NCBI GenBank assembly: GCA_023443865.1
Contig: JAEZST010000011.1
Coordinates: 124,001-188,000 of the forward strand
Direction of reading: 5' to 3'
Source: Spirochaetota bacterium
GTDB lineage: Bacteria > Spirochaetota > Spirochaetia > Treponematales > Treponemataceae
DNA: 64,000 nucleotides
Shown one piece after another: positions 51,726 through 60,461 of this stretch. The position numbers and the translations under genes are program-made. Position 1 is the stretch's first letter. Every line of letters begins with the position of its first letter. The notes under the pieces were generated by a model. That model made no database searches, was not told the DNA's origin, and saw only the letters and a program-made list of their open reading frames with translations.

Positions 51726-53039
51726 CTAGCCGGTAATTTCTTTAACCAACGCCTCAAGCGCTCCCCGTTCCGCGCCTATGCGGGTAAGGGCGCGAACGCT
51801 CTCGTTGAAGCCCCTGAACGGGGCCGGAACCTCGGGCCGAACGCCGGTATAGCCGGCTATGGTATCCGCCTCGAAAGCGGGATGGTCCTTGGAAACGAGC
51901 ACCACGGTTCCCTCGTCGGCGTATACCCGGTTTCCCGCGGCGACTACCGCCCCGTAGGCCCGAGCCGCGTGCGGATCGAGGAAAACCCCGTATTTTTTAT
52001 ACGCCTGCCTCGTCAACTCCGGAACGGAGGAGTCCGCGACTTCCACGGGGAACACGAAACCCCGAAGCATCATGGGGTTCACCGCGAATACCTGCTCCAA
52101 CCGCTCAAGGTTCGAGGGACTGGCCGGATCGGCAGGCCCCCGCGAGAGGAGCGGGATGGAGGAATCCCTGCATTCGCACTTTCCCGACGTATCGCAGGAA
52201 AGCGTCGCGGTCGCGTCGGTTAGGAAGCCATTGACCGGCAGCGAGAATTTCCAGGAATAAAGGCCGGCTACGAGGTTTCCGTAATTCCCCGAGGGCACGG
52301 CGTAGAAAATATCCCCCCCTACCCGTTTGCGAAGCCGCGTGAACGCGTACATGTACGAAAATACGTGGGGGAGTAGTCGCCCGATATTCATCGTATTGGC
52401 GAGGGTTAAACCCCGTTCCTCCACCAGCCGGCGGTCGCCGTAAATATCCCGCACGAGGCGCTGGGCGTCCTGCAGGGTACCCTCTATCTCTACCGGCCAG
52501 ATATTGCCGCCGTTGGAGGCGAGCGAGGCGGGGTCGAGCCCCGTAGCGGCGCCCTTGGGATACACGAGAATGGTTTTAAGGCGCGGCTTGCCGGCAAAGG
52601 CCGTGGCCATGCTTCGCCCCGTCATGCCCCCCGTCGCGGCGAGCACGGTGGCCGAGCGGTCCTGAATGGTACAAATGTGGGAAAGCGCCGACGCGAACCA
52701 TAAAAGGGCAAAATCCTTATGGCAGCCGGTCGGCCCGTGATACAGCTCCAGGGACCACACGTTATCGTCAAGCTGACGAAGTTCCGGGCTGAGGCCGGTG
52801 TAAGCCGTCGCGGCGATGCGCTCGGTTACCACGGGACTGAATTCGTCCTTCAAGAGGGCCGCGGTGAGGGTTCCGGCGATGGACGCGAACGAGGTGGATT
52901 CGTCCATGTACATGATCCAAGGACGCAAATCTTCCTCTTTCGCGGGAACGTAGAGGCCTCCGTCCAGAGGAATGCAATCGAGAACGGCGTTCCCAAAGCT
53001 GACGGCGAGATCGGCGTTGCGCGTACTGACGAGTTTCAT
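51726..53039 (-). CDS. thrC: Threonine synthase
   Basis: 437 residues from ATG 53039 with Shine-Dalgarno GGGAGG. Fold-type II PLP enzyme of the ThrC2 type: N-terminal MKLVSTRNADLAVSFGNAVLDCIPLDGGLYVP, PLP-lysine motif YHGPTGCHKDFALLWF, VLAATGGMTGRSMATAFAG, and FYAVPSGNYGNLVAGLYSW. It converts O-phosphohomoserine to threonine. It lies 41 nt after the LysO-like exporter gene, so amino-acid metabolism genes are clustered here. Confidence 0.9.
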   Translation of the reverse strand: MKLVSTRNADLAVSFGNAVLDCIPLDGGLYVPAKEEDLRPWIMYMDESTSFASIAGTLTAALLKDEFSPVVTERIAATAYTGLSPELRQLDDNVWSLELYHGPTGCHKDFALLWFASALSHICTIQDRSATVLAATGGMTGRSMATAFAGKPRLKTILVYPKGAATGLDPASLASNGGNIWPVEIEGTLQDAQRLVRDIYGDRRLVEERGLTLANTMNIGRLLPHVFSYMYAFTRLRKRVGGDIFYAVPSGNYGNLVAGLYSWKFSLPVNGFLTDATATLSCDTSGKCECRDSSIPLLSRGPADPASPSNLERLEQVFAVNPMMLRGFVFPVEVADSSVPELTRQAYKKYGVFLDPHAARAYGAVVAAGNRVYADEGTVVLVSKDHPAFEADTIAGYTGVRPEVPAPFRGFNESVRALTRIGAERGALEALVKEITG

Positions 53040-53080
53040 GAATACCTCCCGGTCGTTCCCCGAATCATAGTCACAGTATA

Positions 53081-54022
53081 CTAGAAACTCATGAATAAGG
53101 GGACAAGAAACGGTACGAGAAAGCTTAACAATACTCCGTGAGCCACGGCGACGGGAACGACTCCGGGGCCCCACGCGTCTTCAAGGACCGGAAGGGTCAC
53201 GTCCATGCTGGTTGCCCCGCATATGCCCACGCCGCTTTCGTGGCGCCCGCCGGCCCGAAGCGCGGGCACGAGCAGGAAGGCCAGGGTTTCCCGTAAAAGA
53301 TTCGCGAGAAAGGCCGCGGCCCCCAAAACGGGCGCGCCCCGGTCCGCAATGAGCACGCCGGAAAGGCTGTACCAGCCAAAACCCGATCCCATGGCCAGGG
53401 CCTTACCGGGGGTTAAGCCGAAAAGGGGAATGAGAACGAGAGAGCCGGCGAGCGTTCCGGCGATGGTTAGGCTCGGCAGCACGAGCGTCGAAGGGCTTAA
53501 CAGCATTGCGCGAAGCCCATGGCCGTCCGTAGCCATCTTTACGCCGATAACGAATAGCAGGGCATAGAGGATCCAGGTTGAGACGGAGCCGTCCTGAAGC
53601 AAGGCGAGCGGCGGCAAGGCAACCCCGATAAACCCGCCCAATACCACGAAAACGAGCAGGAAGAAAGGTTTCTTGAGATTCTCCAGAAGCAGGCTTAGCC
53701 TCCGCCCGCCGTTTCCCTGTCTCTCGGGAACGGAAAAGCCGGGCATGCGGCGGTAGAGAGGTGCCGCCAGGGCCTGAAGAAGGAGCGTACCCAGGGTGGC
53801 GCTTACGGCCGCCGCCGCGGCAAGGGCCCCGATTTCCGGCAACCGGCTCAAGACATCGCGGCTTTGGCCGAGCCGTAAACCCATCGAGAGGAGCAATAGG
53901 TACAGGACTACCGAGAAAAAAAGGTCTAATCCCCGGGATTCGACCAATATACGAAGCCGCCCCGCGATAAATCCCGTTGCCAAAAAGACAAGCAAGAAGA
54001 GTAAGGAAACGATAGTCGACAT
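53081..54022 (-). CDS. LysO/DUF340 family membrane protein, possible lysine exporter
   Basis: 313 residues with about eight transmembrane segments. GSGFGWYSLSGVLIADRGAPVLGAAAFLANLLRETLAFLLVP and GVGICGATSMDVTLPVLEDAWGP match the conserved C-terminal part of the LysO (YbjE) family. E. coli LysO exports lysine and thialysine; the substrate here is inferred. Start ATG 54022 has AAGGA upstream. It lies 13 nt after the DUF2156 gene and before thrC. Confidence 0.8.
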   Translation of the reverse strand: MSTIVSLLFLLVFLATGFIAGRLRILVESRGLDLFFSVVLYLLLLSMGLRLGQSRDVLSRLPEIGALAAAAAVSATLGTLLLQALAAPLYRRMPGFSVPERQGNGGRRLSLLLENLKKPFFLLVFVVLGGFIGVALPPLALLQDGSVSTWILYALLFVIGVKMATDGHGLRAMLLSPSTLVLPSLTIAGTLAGSLVLIPLFGLTPGKALAMGSGFGWYSLSGVLIADRGAPVLGAAAFLANLLRETLAFLLVPALRAGGRHESGVGICGATSMDVTLPVLEDAWGPGVVPVAVAHGVLLSFLVPFLVPLFMSF

Positions 54023-54035
54023 GGAAATCCTTCCG

Positions 54036-54920
54036 TCAGCTTTTTTTGATGACCTTGTATTTTTCGACGAAACCGACCGGCCGATACGTCATTTTAGCCT
54101 GCCGCATGCCCTCGTCCCCAAGATCCTGCTCCCGATTGATAAATTGTACCGTATCCGGCAGGGATTGGGCAAAGGCATAATTGATATATTGATACGCGCC
54201 CCGGAAGTCGACGCGGGCTTTCTCGAAATGCACGGCGACCATCTTCCCGTCGGAAACGGGTTCCGCGAGGGTCCACGCAACGGGAAAATCGTCCACGTAA
54301 AGGACCTGTCCGGTCATGGTAAAGTGCTCGATGAGCTCAAGCGCCTCCTTCGCGGCAGCGTAATCAGTGTTTTCCGGGTATTCCTCGTGCGTTACCCAGG
54401 CGTCTAAAATGGCCAGGGCGTCGCCGCGGGTCGAGGTATCCAGGGGTTTCAGGGAGAAAACGGGATACGCGTGCTCAAACCCGTTGACGTGGTTTTTCTT
54501 TTTATGGAACTTTTTCCCTGAAAGCGTCGCCAGGTCGGACCGCGAGTACAGATAATCGTAGTTATCCCGATCGTCCTGCACTTCGTACCCCGCCTTAAGC
54601 ATGGCTTCGCCGTTTTTGGCGAGAAACGCCGGGGATATCAATTTCCAATAGTCGTGACTCTTGAAAAGTTCCTCAATGGTGTCCATGCCGGTGGCGCAAC
54701 ACGGAGTTATAAAAAACCGGAGCCCGTCCCGAATGCCGGATATAACCAAGAAGTCATCCTTTATAGACGCCCTATACTGATAGCGATGACGAAAGAGGTA
54801 CAGGCCCGCGAAGCTGTATTCGGATATGCCGTCAGGGAGACTGACGAGATGGGGGGCGATTTCCCTGGCCATTTCGAGGGTCAGGGGCGCGAATTCGGGG
54901 TATGAAGGGATGGTGCTCAT
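54036..54920 (-). CDS. DUF2156 (LPG-synthase C-terminal-like) GNAT-fold protein
   Basis: 294 residues from ATG 54920. The segments FAPLTLEMAREIAPHLV, FAGLYLFRHRYQYRASIKDDFLVISG, YDYLYSRSDLATLSGKKFHKKKNHVNGFEHAYPV and QYINYAFAQSLPDTVQFINREQDLGDEGMRQAKMTYRP are typical of the DUF2156 family. This family is related to the aminoacyl-transferase domain of lysyl-phosphatidylglycerol synthase MprF. No membrane domain is present. Leaderless promoter TTGCCC-17-TACCTT lies 7 nt before the ATG. Confidence 0.8.
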   Translation of the reverse strand: MSTIPSYPEFAPLTLEMAREIAPHLVSLPDGISEYSFAGLYLFRHRYQYRASIKDDFLVISGIRDGLRFFITPCCATGMDTIEELFKSHDYWKLISPAFLAKNGEAMLKAGYEVQDDRDNYDYLYSRSDLATLSGKKFHKKKNHVNGFEHAYPVFSLKPLDTSTRGDALAILDAWVTHEEYPENTDYAAAKEALELIEHFTMTGQVLYVDDFPVAWTLAEPVSDGKMVAVHFEKARVDFRGAYQYINYAFAQSLPDTVQFINREQDLGDEGMRQAKMTYRPVGFVEKYKVIKKS

Positions 54921-54956
54921 CCCACATAAGGTACGCTTTTTACGGTGCCGGGGCAA
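54921..54956 (-). promoter_or_regulatory. Leaderless promoter of the DUF2156-lysO-thrC group
   Basis: TTGCCC (complement of 54951-54956), 17-nt spacer, TACCTT (complement of 54928-54933), 7 nt, ATG 54920. Confidence 0.55.
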
Positions 54957-54989
54957 GGGCGGAAAAGGGACGCCCCCGAGGCCCCAACA

Positions 54990-55025
54990 TTGACTGCAGC
55001 GCGCAAATGTCGTACTCTGGCACTC
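54990..55025 (+). promoter_or_regulatory. Leaderless promoter of pepT-murA
   Basis: TTGACT (54990-54995), 17-nt spacer, TACTCT (55013-55018), 7 nt, ATG 55026. Confidence 0.65.
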
Positions 55026-56273
55026 ATGAACGACGACCTTCTCAAGAATTCCCTGCTCAACCGGTTCGTGCGATACGCGGCGATCGGTTCGCAGAGCGAC
55101 ATGCCCCGGGCCGATTCCGGGATTTTTCCTTCCACGGACTGCCAAAAAGATATAGCGAAAGCCCTTGCCGCGGAATTGCGGTCCCTGGGCATCGAAGACG
55201 TGACCCTTGACCCCAATTTTTACGTGATCGCGCGGCTTCCCGCAACTCCGGGTTTCGAGCGCGCGCCTTCGTTCGGCCTTTCGGCCCACTTCGATACGGC
55301 CATGGACGCGCCGGGCGACAACGTTAAGCCCCGAATCCATAAGGACTGGAACGGTGAACCGATCCGTCTTGAAGGCGGCTTCTCGCTGGATCCGGCCAAT
55401 GATCCCATACTGGATTCATGCCGGGGACATACCATCATAACCAGCGACGGAACAACTTTACTGGGCGCGGACGACAAGGCCGGAGTAGCGGGAATCGTCA
55501 CGCTCGCGGAGTATCTCATCGCGCATCCCGAGGTTTCCCACGGGCCCATCGAGATGCTGTTTAGCCCCGACGAGGAAACGGGCCACGGGATGGACCATGT
55601 TCCCCTGAACCTTCTTACGTCCAAGGCCTTCTATACGGTCGACGGCGGGCAGGAGGGAGAACTAGAGACGGAGTGCTTCAACGCCTGGAAGGCCGAAATA
55701 GAGTTCACCGGTATCTCCCTGCATACAGGCCATGCCCGCGGCAGGATGGTAAACGCGGTCAGCATGGCCTCGGCCTTCATCGCGTCGCTTCCCGCCCAGG
55801 AAAGCCCCGAGGCCACCGACGGATACTACGGATTTTACGCGCCGATCAATATCGAGGGCTCCATCGAATCCGCGAAGGCGACCCTATTCCTTCGCGATTT
55901 CGACCGGGCAGGGATGGACCGAAGGCTCGAAACGGTCGACGTACTGGCTAAGGCCATAGAGGCCCGATTCCCGGGCGGCAAAGTTTCCGTGAAACGGACC
56001 ATGCAGTACCTCAACATGAAGCAAAAGCTGGACGCCGCCCCAGAAATTCTCGCGAAACTCGAGAAGGCTGCCGCGAACGCGGGAATACCGACCCACCTGA
56101 ACCCGATACGGGGCGGGACTGACGGCTCACGGCTGACCGAAATGGGTATCCCGACGCCCAACGTGTTCACGGGCGGCCATAATTACCATTCCCGTACCGA
56201 ATGGGCATCCCTCGAGCAAATGTACGGCATGCTGCGAACGCTTATCGAACTGGCTAAATGCTGGAGTGAGTGA
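55026..56273 (+). CDS. pepT: Peptidase T (tripeptide aminopeptidase)
   Basis: 415 residues of the M20 family. Zinc ligands and catalytic residues: LSAHFDTAMDAPGDN (His, Asp), TLLGADDKAGVAGIVTLAEYL (bridging Asp), FSPDEETGHGMDHV (catalytic Glu pair), YTVDGG (Asp) and FTGGHNYHSRTEW (His). ISLHTGHARGRMVNAVSMA marks the dimerisation domain. It releases the N-terminal residue of tripeptides in the cytoplasm. Start fixed by the leaderless promoter. murA begins 1 nt after its stop. Confidence 0.94.
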   Translation: MNDDLLKNSLLNRFVRYAAIGSQSDMPRADSGIFPSTDCQKDIAKALAAELRSLGIEDVTLDPNFYVIARLPATPGFERAPSFGLSAHFDTAMDAPGDNVKPRIHKDWNGEPIRLEGGFSLDPANDPILDSCRGHTIITSDGTTLLGADDKAGVAGIVTLAEYLIAHPEVSHGPIEMLFSPDEETGHGMDHVPLNLLTSKAFYTVDGGQEGELETECFNAWKAEIEFTGISLHTGHARGRMVNAVSMASAFIASLPAQESPEATDGYYGFYAPINIEGSIESAKATLFLRDFDRAGMDRRLETVDVLAKAIEARFPGGKVSVKRTMQYLNMKQKLDAAPEILAKLEKAAANAGIPTHLNPIRGGTDGSRLTEMGIPTPNVFTGGHNYHSRTEWASLEQMYGMLRTLIELAKCWSE

Positions 56274-56274
56274 C

Positions 56275-57558
56275 ATGTACGAATATCGCATCGAAGGCGG
56301 TTTCCCCATCAAGGGAACCGTCGCGGCAAGCGGCAACAAAAACGCCGCGTTGCCGTGCATCGCGGCCGCGCTGCTTACGGACGAACCGGTCATCCTCCGG
56401 AACCTGCCCGAAATCGAGGATATGCAGGTTATGCTCGAGATCTTCGCCGCCCTCGGCGGGTCAGTGGAGCGGCTGGAGCCCAACGCCTACCGCCTCCAAA
56501 TGGCCGATCTCGCCAGGACGGATATACCGGTCCAGCTTTCGCAGCGAATCCGCGCCTCGATCCTCTTCGCGGGCCCCCTGCTCGCCCGTTCCGGACGGGC
56601 CGTTCTTCCTCCGCCCGGCGGCGACGTAATCGGAAGGCGACGCCTGGACACCCATTTTCTCGCGCTTACGGAACTCGGGGCCCGGGTCGAAATAGACGGC
56701 CAGTTCACGTTCACGGCGAATAAGCTCAAGGGCCAGGATATTTTCCTTGACGAAGCCTCGGTCACCGCCACCGAGAACGCGATCATGGCGGCAGTCCTGG
56801 CGGAAGGGACCTCCGTCATTACCAACGCCGCGAGCGAGCCGCACGTCCAGGATCTTTGCCGCATGCTGAACGGCATGGGCGCGGGAATTAACGGAATCGG
56901 TTCCAATATCCTTGAAATTCACGGGGTCGATAGGCTTCACGGCGCCGATTATCGCATCGGTCCCGATTATATGGAAATAGGTTCGTTTATCGGGCTCGCC
57001 GCGGTGACCCACGGCAGCGTTTCCATTACTGGGATCGAACCGAAAGACATGCGCCCCATTCGGCTCGCCTTCGGAAAGCTTGGCATTCGCTGGGATATCG
57101 ACGGGTCCACCCTGACCGTCCCGTCCCAGCAAACCCTGCAAGTCAACCACGACCTGGGAGGCATGATCCCAAAAATAGACGACGCTCCCTGGCCCGGCTT
57201 TCCCCCCGATCTGACGAGCATCATGACCGTCGTCGCGACCCAGGTGGAAGGAACCGTGCTTATCCACGAAAAGATGTTTGAATCGCGCATGTTTTTCGTG
57301 GATAAACTGATCGGCATGGGAGCGCGGATTACCCTGTGCGACCCTCACCGGGCGGTGGTATCGGGCCCCAGCGTGCTTCATGGATCGGACCTCGTATCGC
57401 CGGACGTTCGCGCGGGCATGGCGATGGTGATCGCCGCCCTTTGCGCCAGGGGAGAAAGCGTTATCCGGAACGTATACCAGATCGAGCGGGGCTACGAAAA
57501 CCTCGCGGCGAGGCTTGCCCAATTGGGGGCGAAAATCGAGCGAATCTCCGTGAATTAA
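56275..57558 (+). CDS. murA: UDP-N-acetylglucosamine 1-carboxyvinyltransferase MurA, Asp variant
   Basis: 427 residues. MurA signature ASGNKNAALPCIAAALLTDEPVI with the substrate Lys22-Asn23. The catalytic loop reads PPPGGDVIGRRRLDTHFLALTELGA: the Cys115 of E. coli is Asp117 here. This substitution is known to preserve activity and to give intrinsic fosfomycin resistance in mycobacteria, chlamydiae and Borrelia. It catalyses the first committed step of peptidoglycan synthesis. GGAG 8 nt upstream within the end of pepT; both genes form an operon ended by a terminator. Confidence 0.95.
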   Translation: MYEYRIEGGFPIKGTVAASGNKNAALPCIAAALLTDEPVILRNLPEIEDMQVMLEIFAALGGSVERLEPNAYRLQMADLARTDIPVQLSQRIRASILFAGPLLARSGRAVLPPPGGDVIGRRRLDTHFLALTELGARVEIDGQFTFTANKLKGQDIFLDEASVTATENAIMAAVLAEGTSVITNAASEPHVQDLCRMLNGMGAGINGIGSNILEIHGVDRLHGADYRIGPDYMEIGSFIGLAAVTHGSVSITGIEPKDMRPIRLAFGKLGIRWDIDGSTLTVPSQQTLQVNHDLGGMIPKIDDAPWPGFPPDLTSIMTVVATQVEGTVLIHEKMFESRMFFVDKLIGMGARITLCDPHRAVVSGPSVLHGSDLVSPDVRAGMAMVIAALCARGESVIRNVYQIERGYENLAARLAQLGAKIERISVN

Positions 57559-57581
57559 GTATTCCGATAAACGGTTTATGC

Positions 57582-57613
57582 GCCCCCGCGGCCAAGCGAT
57601 CGCGGGGGCTTTT
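57582..57613 (+). terminator. Intrinsic terminator of pepT-murA
   Basis: GCCCCCGCG (57582-57590), 10-nt loop, CGCGGGGGC (57601-57609), then TTTTCTTT, just before the stop codon of the convergent gene. Confidence 0.93.
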
Positions 57614-57615
57614 CT

Positions 57616-59409
57616 TTAGTCGGACCTTTGCGAGAAGAAGAAAACGGTCGAGGCGATAAACGCCGTGACCAGCAGGGCCAAGGTGAGCAAGAGGGCGAAG
57701 GACGGGGCAATCCCCACGAATACGGCCACGAAAAGGGCGATAAAATAGCGAACGGACTCGAGAACCCCTTCGAGCACCACCGGCAAGGCCGGCAGGGGAA
57801 GGATCCACCAGGCCTTGAAGAAGGAATTCGGGCTCAGGCGATACTTCCACCCCATGGTAATCATGAGTATGGCAACGATCAAGACGATAAACGGCTCGGA
57901 GAGCCGCATGATTATCTCTCGCATAAAGCCTTCGCCCGAAAAACCGTATCGCTCGGCCTTATCGGCAAAGCGCATTAAGTCCGCCAAATCCATCGATTCG
58001 AAGCCTCGGTTCGCCAACGTCGCCCTGGTGAAGTCCGCATACGGCATATCGAGTACCAGAATGCTCGATTCGCGCTCGGGAAGCTCTCCGCGGATAACAG
58101 CCGGTCCGGTTCCGTTATCCTTTCGCGCGCGATCTTCGGCACGCAATAGAATCTCAGGCCGCACGGTCCCCCCCTCATCCCGCCAGGGAAAAAGTTTCGC
58201 GTAGGGAGTCACGAAATGATACAAGAGGGTGCCCGCGCTACTAAAGGACGCGTATTCAAAACCGCGAAGGTAGGCCAGGTCATGCCCATTCGCCCGCGCG
58301 TAGGCGATGCCCCGGGCAAACACCGCGTCTACGCCGCCATCCGTACGGGTGACCGTGAAAAACACGTTTCGGTCGCTCTCGAACGAGGCTAGATCAAAGG
58401 TTTCGTCTATGAAAAAACGCGTATCGAGAAGCCCCTGCGTCGCGATATCTAAAAGCCGGTCCACGTCGGGATCGATTTTAGAGGGGTTAGCCGCGGACTC
58501 CCGGTCGCGTAGGTCACGGAGAACGTAGTACGCGTTCAGAAAATCGCCGTTCTCGATCGACTCGTACCCGGCGCGCTTGATATCGAAAAGCTTGGCCTCC
58601 GCGGGGTTTGCCGCCGCGGTTCCCTCGGTTATTCGGTTCCAGGCCTCTGAGGCCAGGCGAAGCGCGTCCTGCTTTAAGGGGTCGGTTCCCGGCGCCAATC
58701 GCCAGGCGAGCATGGCGTAATAATGGGCGGTGTACCAATCGCCGGCGGACAGCGCCGATTTCGACCGGGAGAGGGCGGAACGGACGGTCAGGTTTTCGGG
58801 ATTGTACGATTCAATGGCGGTCCCGCCAGTCTCGCCCGCGGCAGCGCTGACGTTCTCGCCGCTTTCGGCGAGCCCTTTCCGGGCAACCTCCCGAAGCCTC
58901 GTGGCGTCCCCGTCGTCTTTCTTGATCCGCAACGCCAGCTCCGCGTAGGAGAGAGCCCCCGCGAAGCTACCGGTCCCGATGTCCGCCTCGGCGAGCCGAA
59001 GGTATTCCCGGTAGTTCTCGCTCTTCGCGATATCCGCTTCCTGATGCCGGGTCATGGAGGGTTTCACGCCTTCGTCCAGTATTACGTATACGGATAAAGA
59101 GAGTATGCAAATAATGAACGCGCCCCGGAGTTGGACGATATGCTCGGCCGACCAGCGGGGAACTGCGCCCGTTTGGGAGCCTTTTCGCGGCGAGAAGGCG
59201 ATCGCGTAGCCCGTTAGGATTCCCGACGTGAGAAGGGACGGAAAGAACCGAATGAACAGCAATAAGCCCGAACGGAGCTTCCACCAGGGGAGCAAAGGAT
59301 CGATTAAGACCTCTGGCGCCGGATGAAACGCGGCCCACCCGATCGCCGCGGCGAAACCGAGAACCATGAACGCGAAGAGGGCGGGGAGAGCGCGCCTGGA
59401 CTCAGACAT
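57616..59409 (-). CDS. Unrecognised membrane protein, TM-soluble-TM architecture (597 residues)
   Basis: From ATG 59409. Three N-terminal hydrophobic segments (FAFMVLGFAAAIGWAAF, LFIRFFPSLLTSGILTGYAIAF and GAFIICILSLSVYVIL) are followed by ~370 soluble residues. That region has helical TPR-like pairs (NYREYLRLAEADIGTGSFAGALSYAELALRI and SKSALSAGDWYTAHYYAMLAWRL). Three C-terminal helices close the protein (FIVLIVAILMITMGW, ALPVVLEGVLESVRYFIALFVAVFVGI and LLLTLALLVTAFIASTVFFF). The layout recalls LptF/LptG permeases, but I see no sequence match to them. Overlaps the next gene by 8 nt. Confidence 0.65.
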   Translation of the reverse strand: MSESRRALPALFAFMVLGFAAAIGWAAFHPAPEVLIDPLLPWWKLRSGLLLFIRFFPSLLTSGILTGYAIAFSPRKGSQTGAVPRWSAEHIVQLRGAFIICILSLSVYVILDEGVKPSMTRHQEADIAKSENYREYLRLAEADIGTGSFAGALSYAELALRIKKDDGDATRLREVARKGLAESGENVSAAAGETGGTAIESYNPENLTVRSALSRSKSALSAGDWYTAHYYAMLAWRLAPGTDPLKQDALRLASEAWNRITEGTAAANPAEAKLFDIKRAGYESIENGDFLNAYYVLRDLRDRESAANPSKIDPDVDRLLDIATQGLLDTRFFIDETFDLASFESDRNVFFTVTRTDGGVDAVFARGIAYARANGHDLAYLRGFEYASFSSAGTLLYHFVTPYAKLFPWRDEGGTVRPEILLRAEDRARKDNGTGPAVIRGELPERESSILVLDMPYADFTRATLANRGFESMDLADLMRFADKAERYGFSGEGFMREIIMRLSEPFIVLIVAILMITMGWKYRLSPNSFFKAWWILPLPALPVVLEGVLESVRYFIALFVAVFVGIAPSFALLLTLALLVTAFIASTVFFFSQRSD

Positions 59410-60424
59410 GTTCGCCTCCGGCGCTCCGCCTGCGCAAGCGCCTGAGGGCCGCGGGGCCCCCGATAAAAAGAAGAACGAGACAGGAAAGCGCGGCATAGCA
59501 CAACGGACCGATCAGATCCGTTCGGCCGGCAAGCCACGGAAAGAGAGAGAGCCGCTGCCATGCCTGGCCCGAATGAAATTCCGGATAGAGGTAATAAAGC
59601 GCGCCAAAGGCAGCCAAGGTTGAAAGCAAGTTTAAAAGCCGCCAACCGGTACTGAAGGAAAAGGCCCAGAGGGATAACACCGCGAGGAAGAGACTTCCGG
59701 CCTCGATATAATACCCCCAGGCGCCTCGGTAGGAGGCTTCGCGCAGGCCGGTCAATACCGGAACGGTTACGGAACGGAAAAAACCGAGGAAGGGAATCGA
59801 TTGAGTCAATGTCGCCAACGGGGAATTGGCTTCTCCCGCCTTGGGAACGATCGTCCGTCCGTTGGAAACGAGCGATCCAGATGAGGGCTCATAAACGCAC
59901 GAATCGTAAACCGACAGGGCGGGGGTCGTCACAGAGCTCCCGCCGTCCTGGGTAATGACGGGATAGACCGTCGAACCCTCATCGCTTTCCCTAAACCATA
60001 CGGCCTTGGTTCCGTCTTCGCCCTGCCGCACGATTCCGGGGGGAAGGACGCGGTTAATCCGCACAGAAAGAGACAGATCGAGAGCGCGTCGCGCTTGGTT
60101 GAGGGTAGACGAGAAATTCCAGGAAAGCGGAATCAAAACGACGATCGATACGAAGGCCAAGACTAAAACGATAGGCGCGCTCAGGAACCAGGAAGTCCGG
60201 TGCCGCATCAAATAAAAGAACAGGAATAAAAACGAAAAAGACAGTGTAAAGGGAATCAGGTCGAGAATGCCAAAACCGAGAGCCTGGAAAAACTCCGCGT
60301 ACTGCCCGTCGAGCAAGGCCGTTAATACCTGAGCCGAATCCATGACGGTAAACAAGCCGAGGATAAAGGTCCACCCCAGGACCGTAACGCAGAATACTAC
60401 CGGAAGCATTAGAGCATTCTTCAT
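59402..60424 (-). CDS. Unrecognised membrane protein, TM-soluble-TM architecture (340 residues)
   Basis: From ATG 60424, 8 nt after a TACTCT box. Three N-terminal hydrophobic segments (VVFCVTVLGWTFILGLF, IPFTLSFSFLFLFFYLM and SAPIVLVLAFVSIVVLIPLSW) precede an extracytoplasmic region of ~130 residues with strands (VWFRESDEGSTVYPVITQDGG, SVYDSCVYEP). Three or four C-terminal helices follow. It is a shorter companion of the downstream gene and probably its complex partner. The split layout and pairing suggest a heteromeric membrane complex; no family is recognised. Confidence 0.65.
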   Translation of the reverse strand: MKNALMLPVVFCVTVLGWTFILGLFTVMDSAQVLTALLDGQYAEFFQALGFGILDLIPFTLSFSFLFLFFYLMRHRTSWFLSAPIVLVLAFVSIVVLIPLSWNFSSTLNQARRALDLSLSVRINRVLPPGIVRQGEDGTKAVWFRESDEGSTVYPVITQDGGSSVTTPALSVYDSCVYEPSSGSLVSNGRTIVPKAGEANSPLATLTQSIPFLGFFRSVTVPVLTGLREASYRGAWGYYIEAGSLFLAVLSLWAFSFSTGWRLLNLLSTLAAFGALYYLYPEFHSGQAWQRLSLFPWLAGRTDLIGPLCYAALSCLVLLFIGGPAALRRLRRRSAGGEHV

Positions 60425-60461
60425 ACAGGTTCAGAGTACCATGAGGGCATATCGTTTACAA
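60425..60461 (-). promoter_or_regulatory. Near-leaderless promoter of the membrane-protein pair
   Basis: TTGTAA (complement of 60456-60461), 17-nt spacer, TACTCT (complement of 60433-60438), 8 nt, ATG 60424. Confidence 0.5.

Noticed and set aside
57616..60424. Direct annotation of the membrane pair as lptF/lptG
   Set aside because: Only topology agrees; no LptF/LptG sequence motif was recognised, so they are left as unknown.
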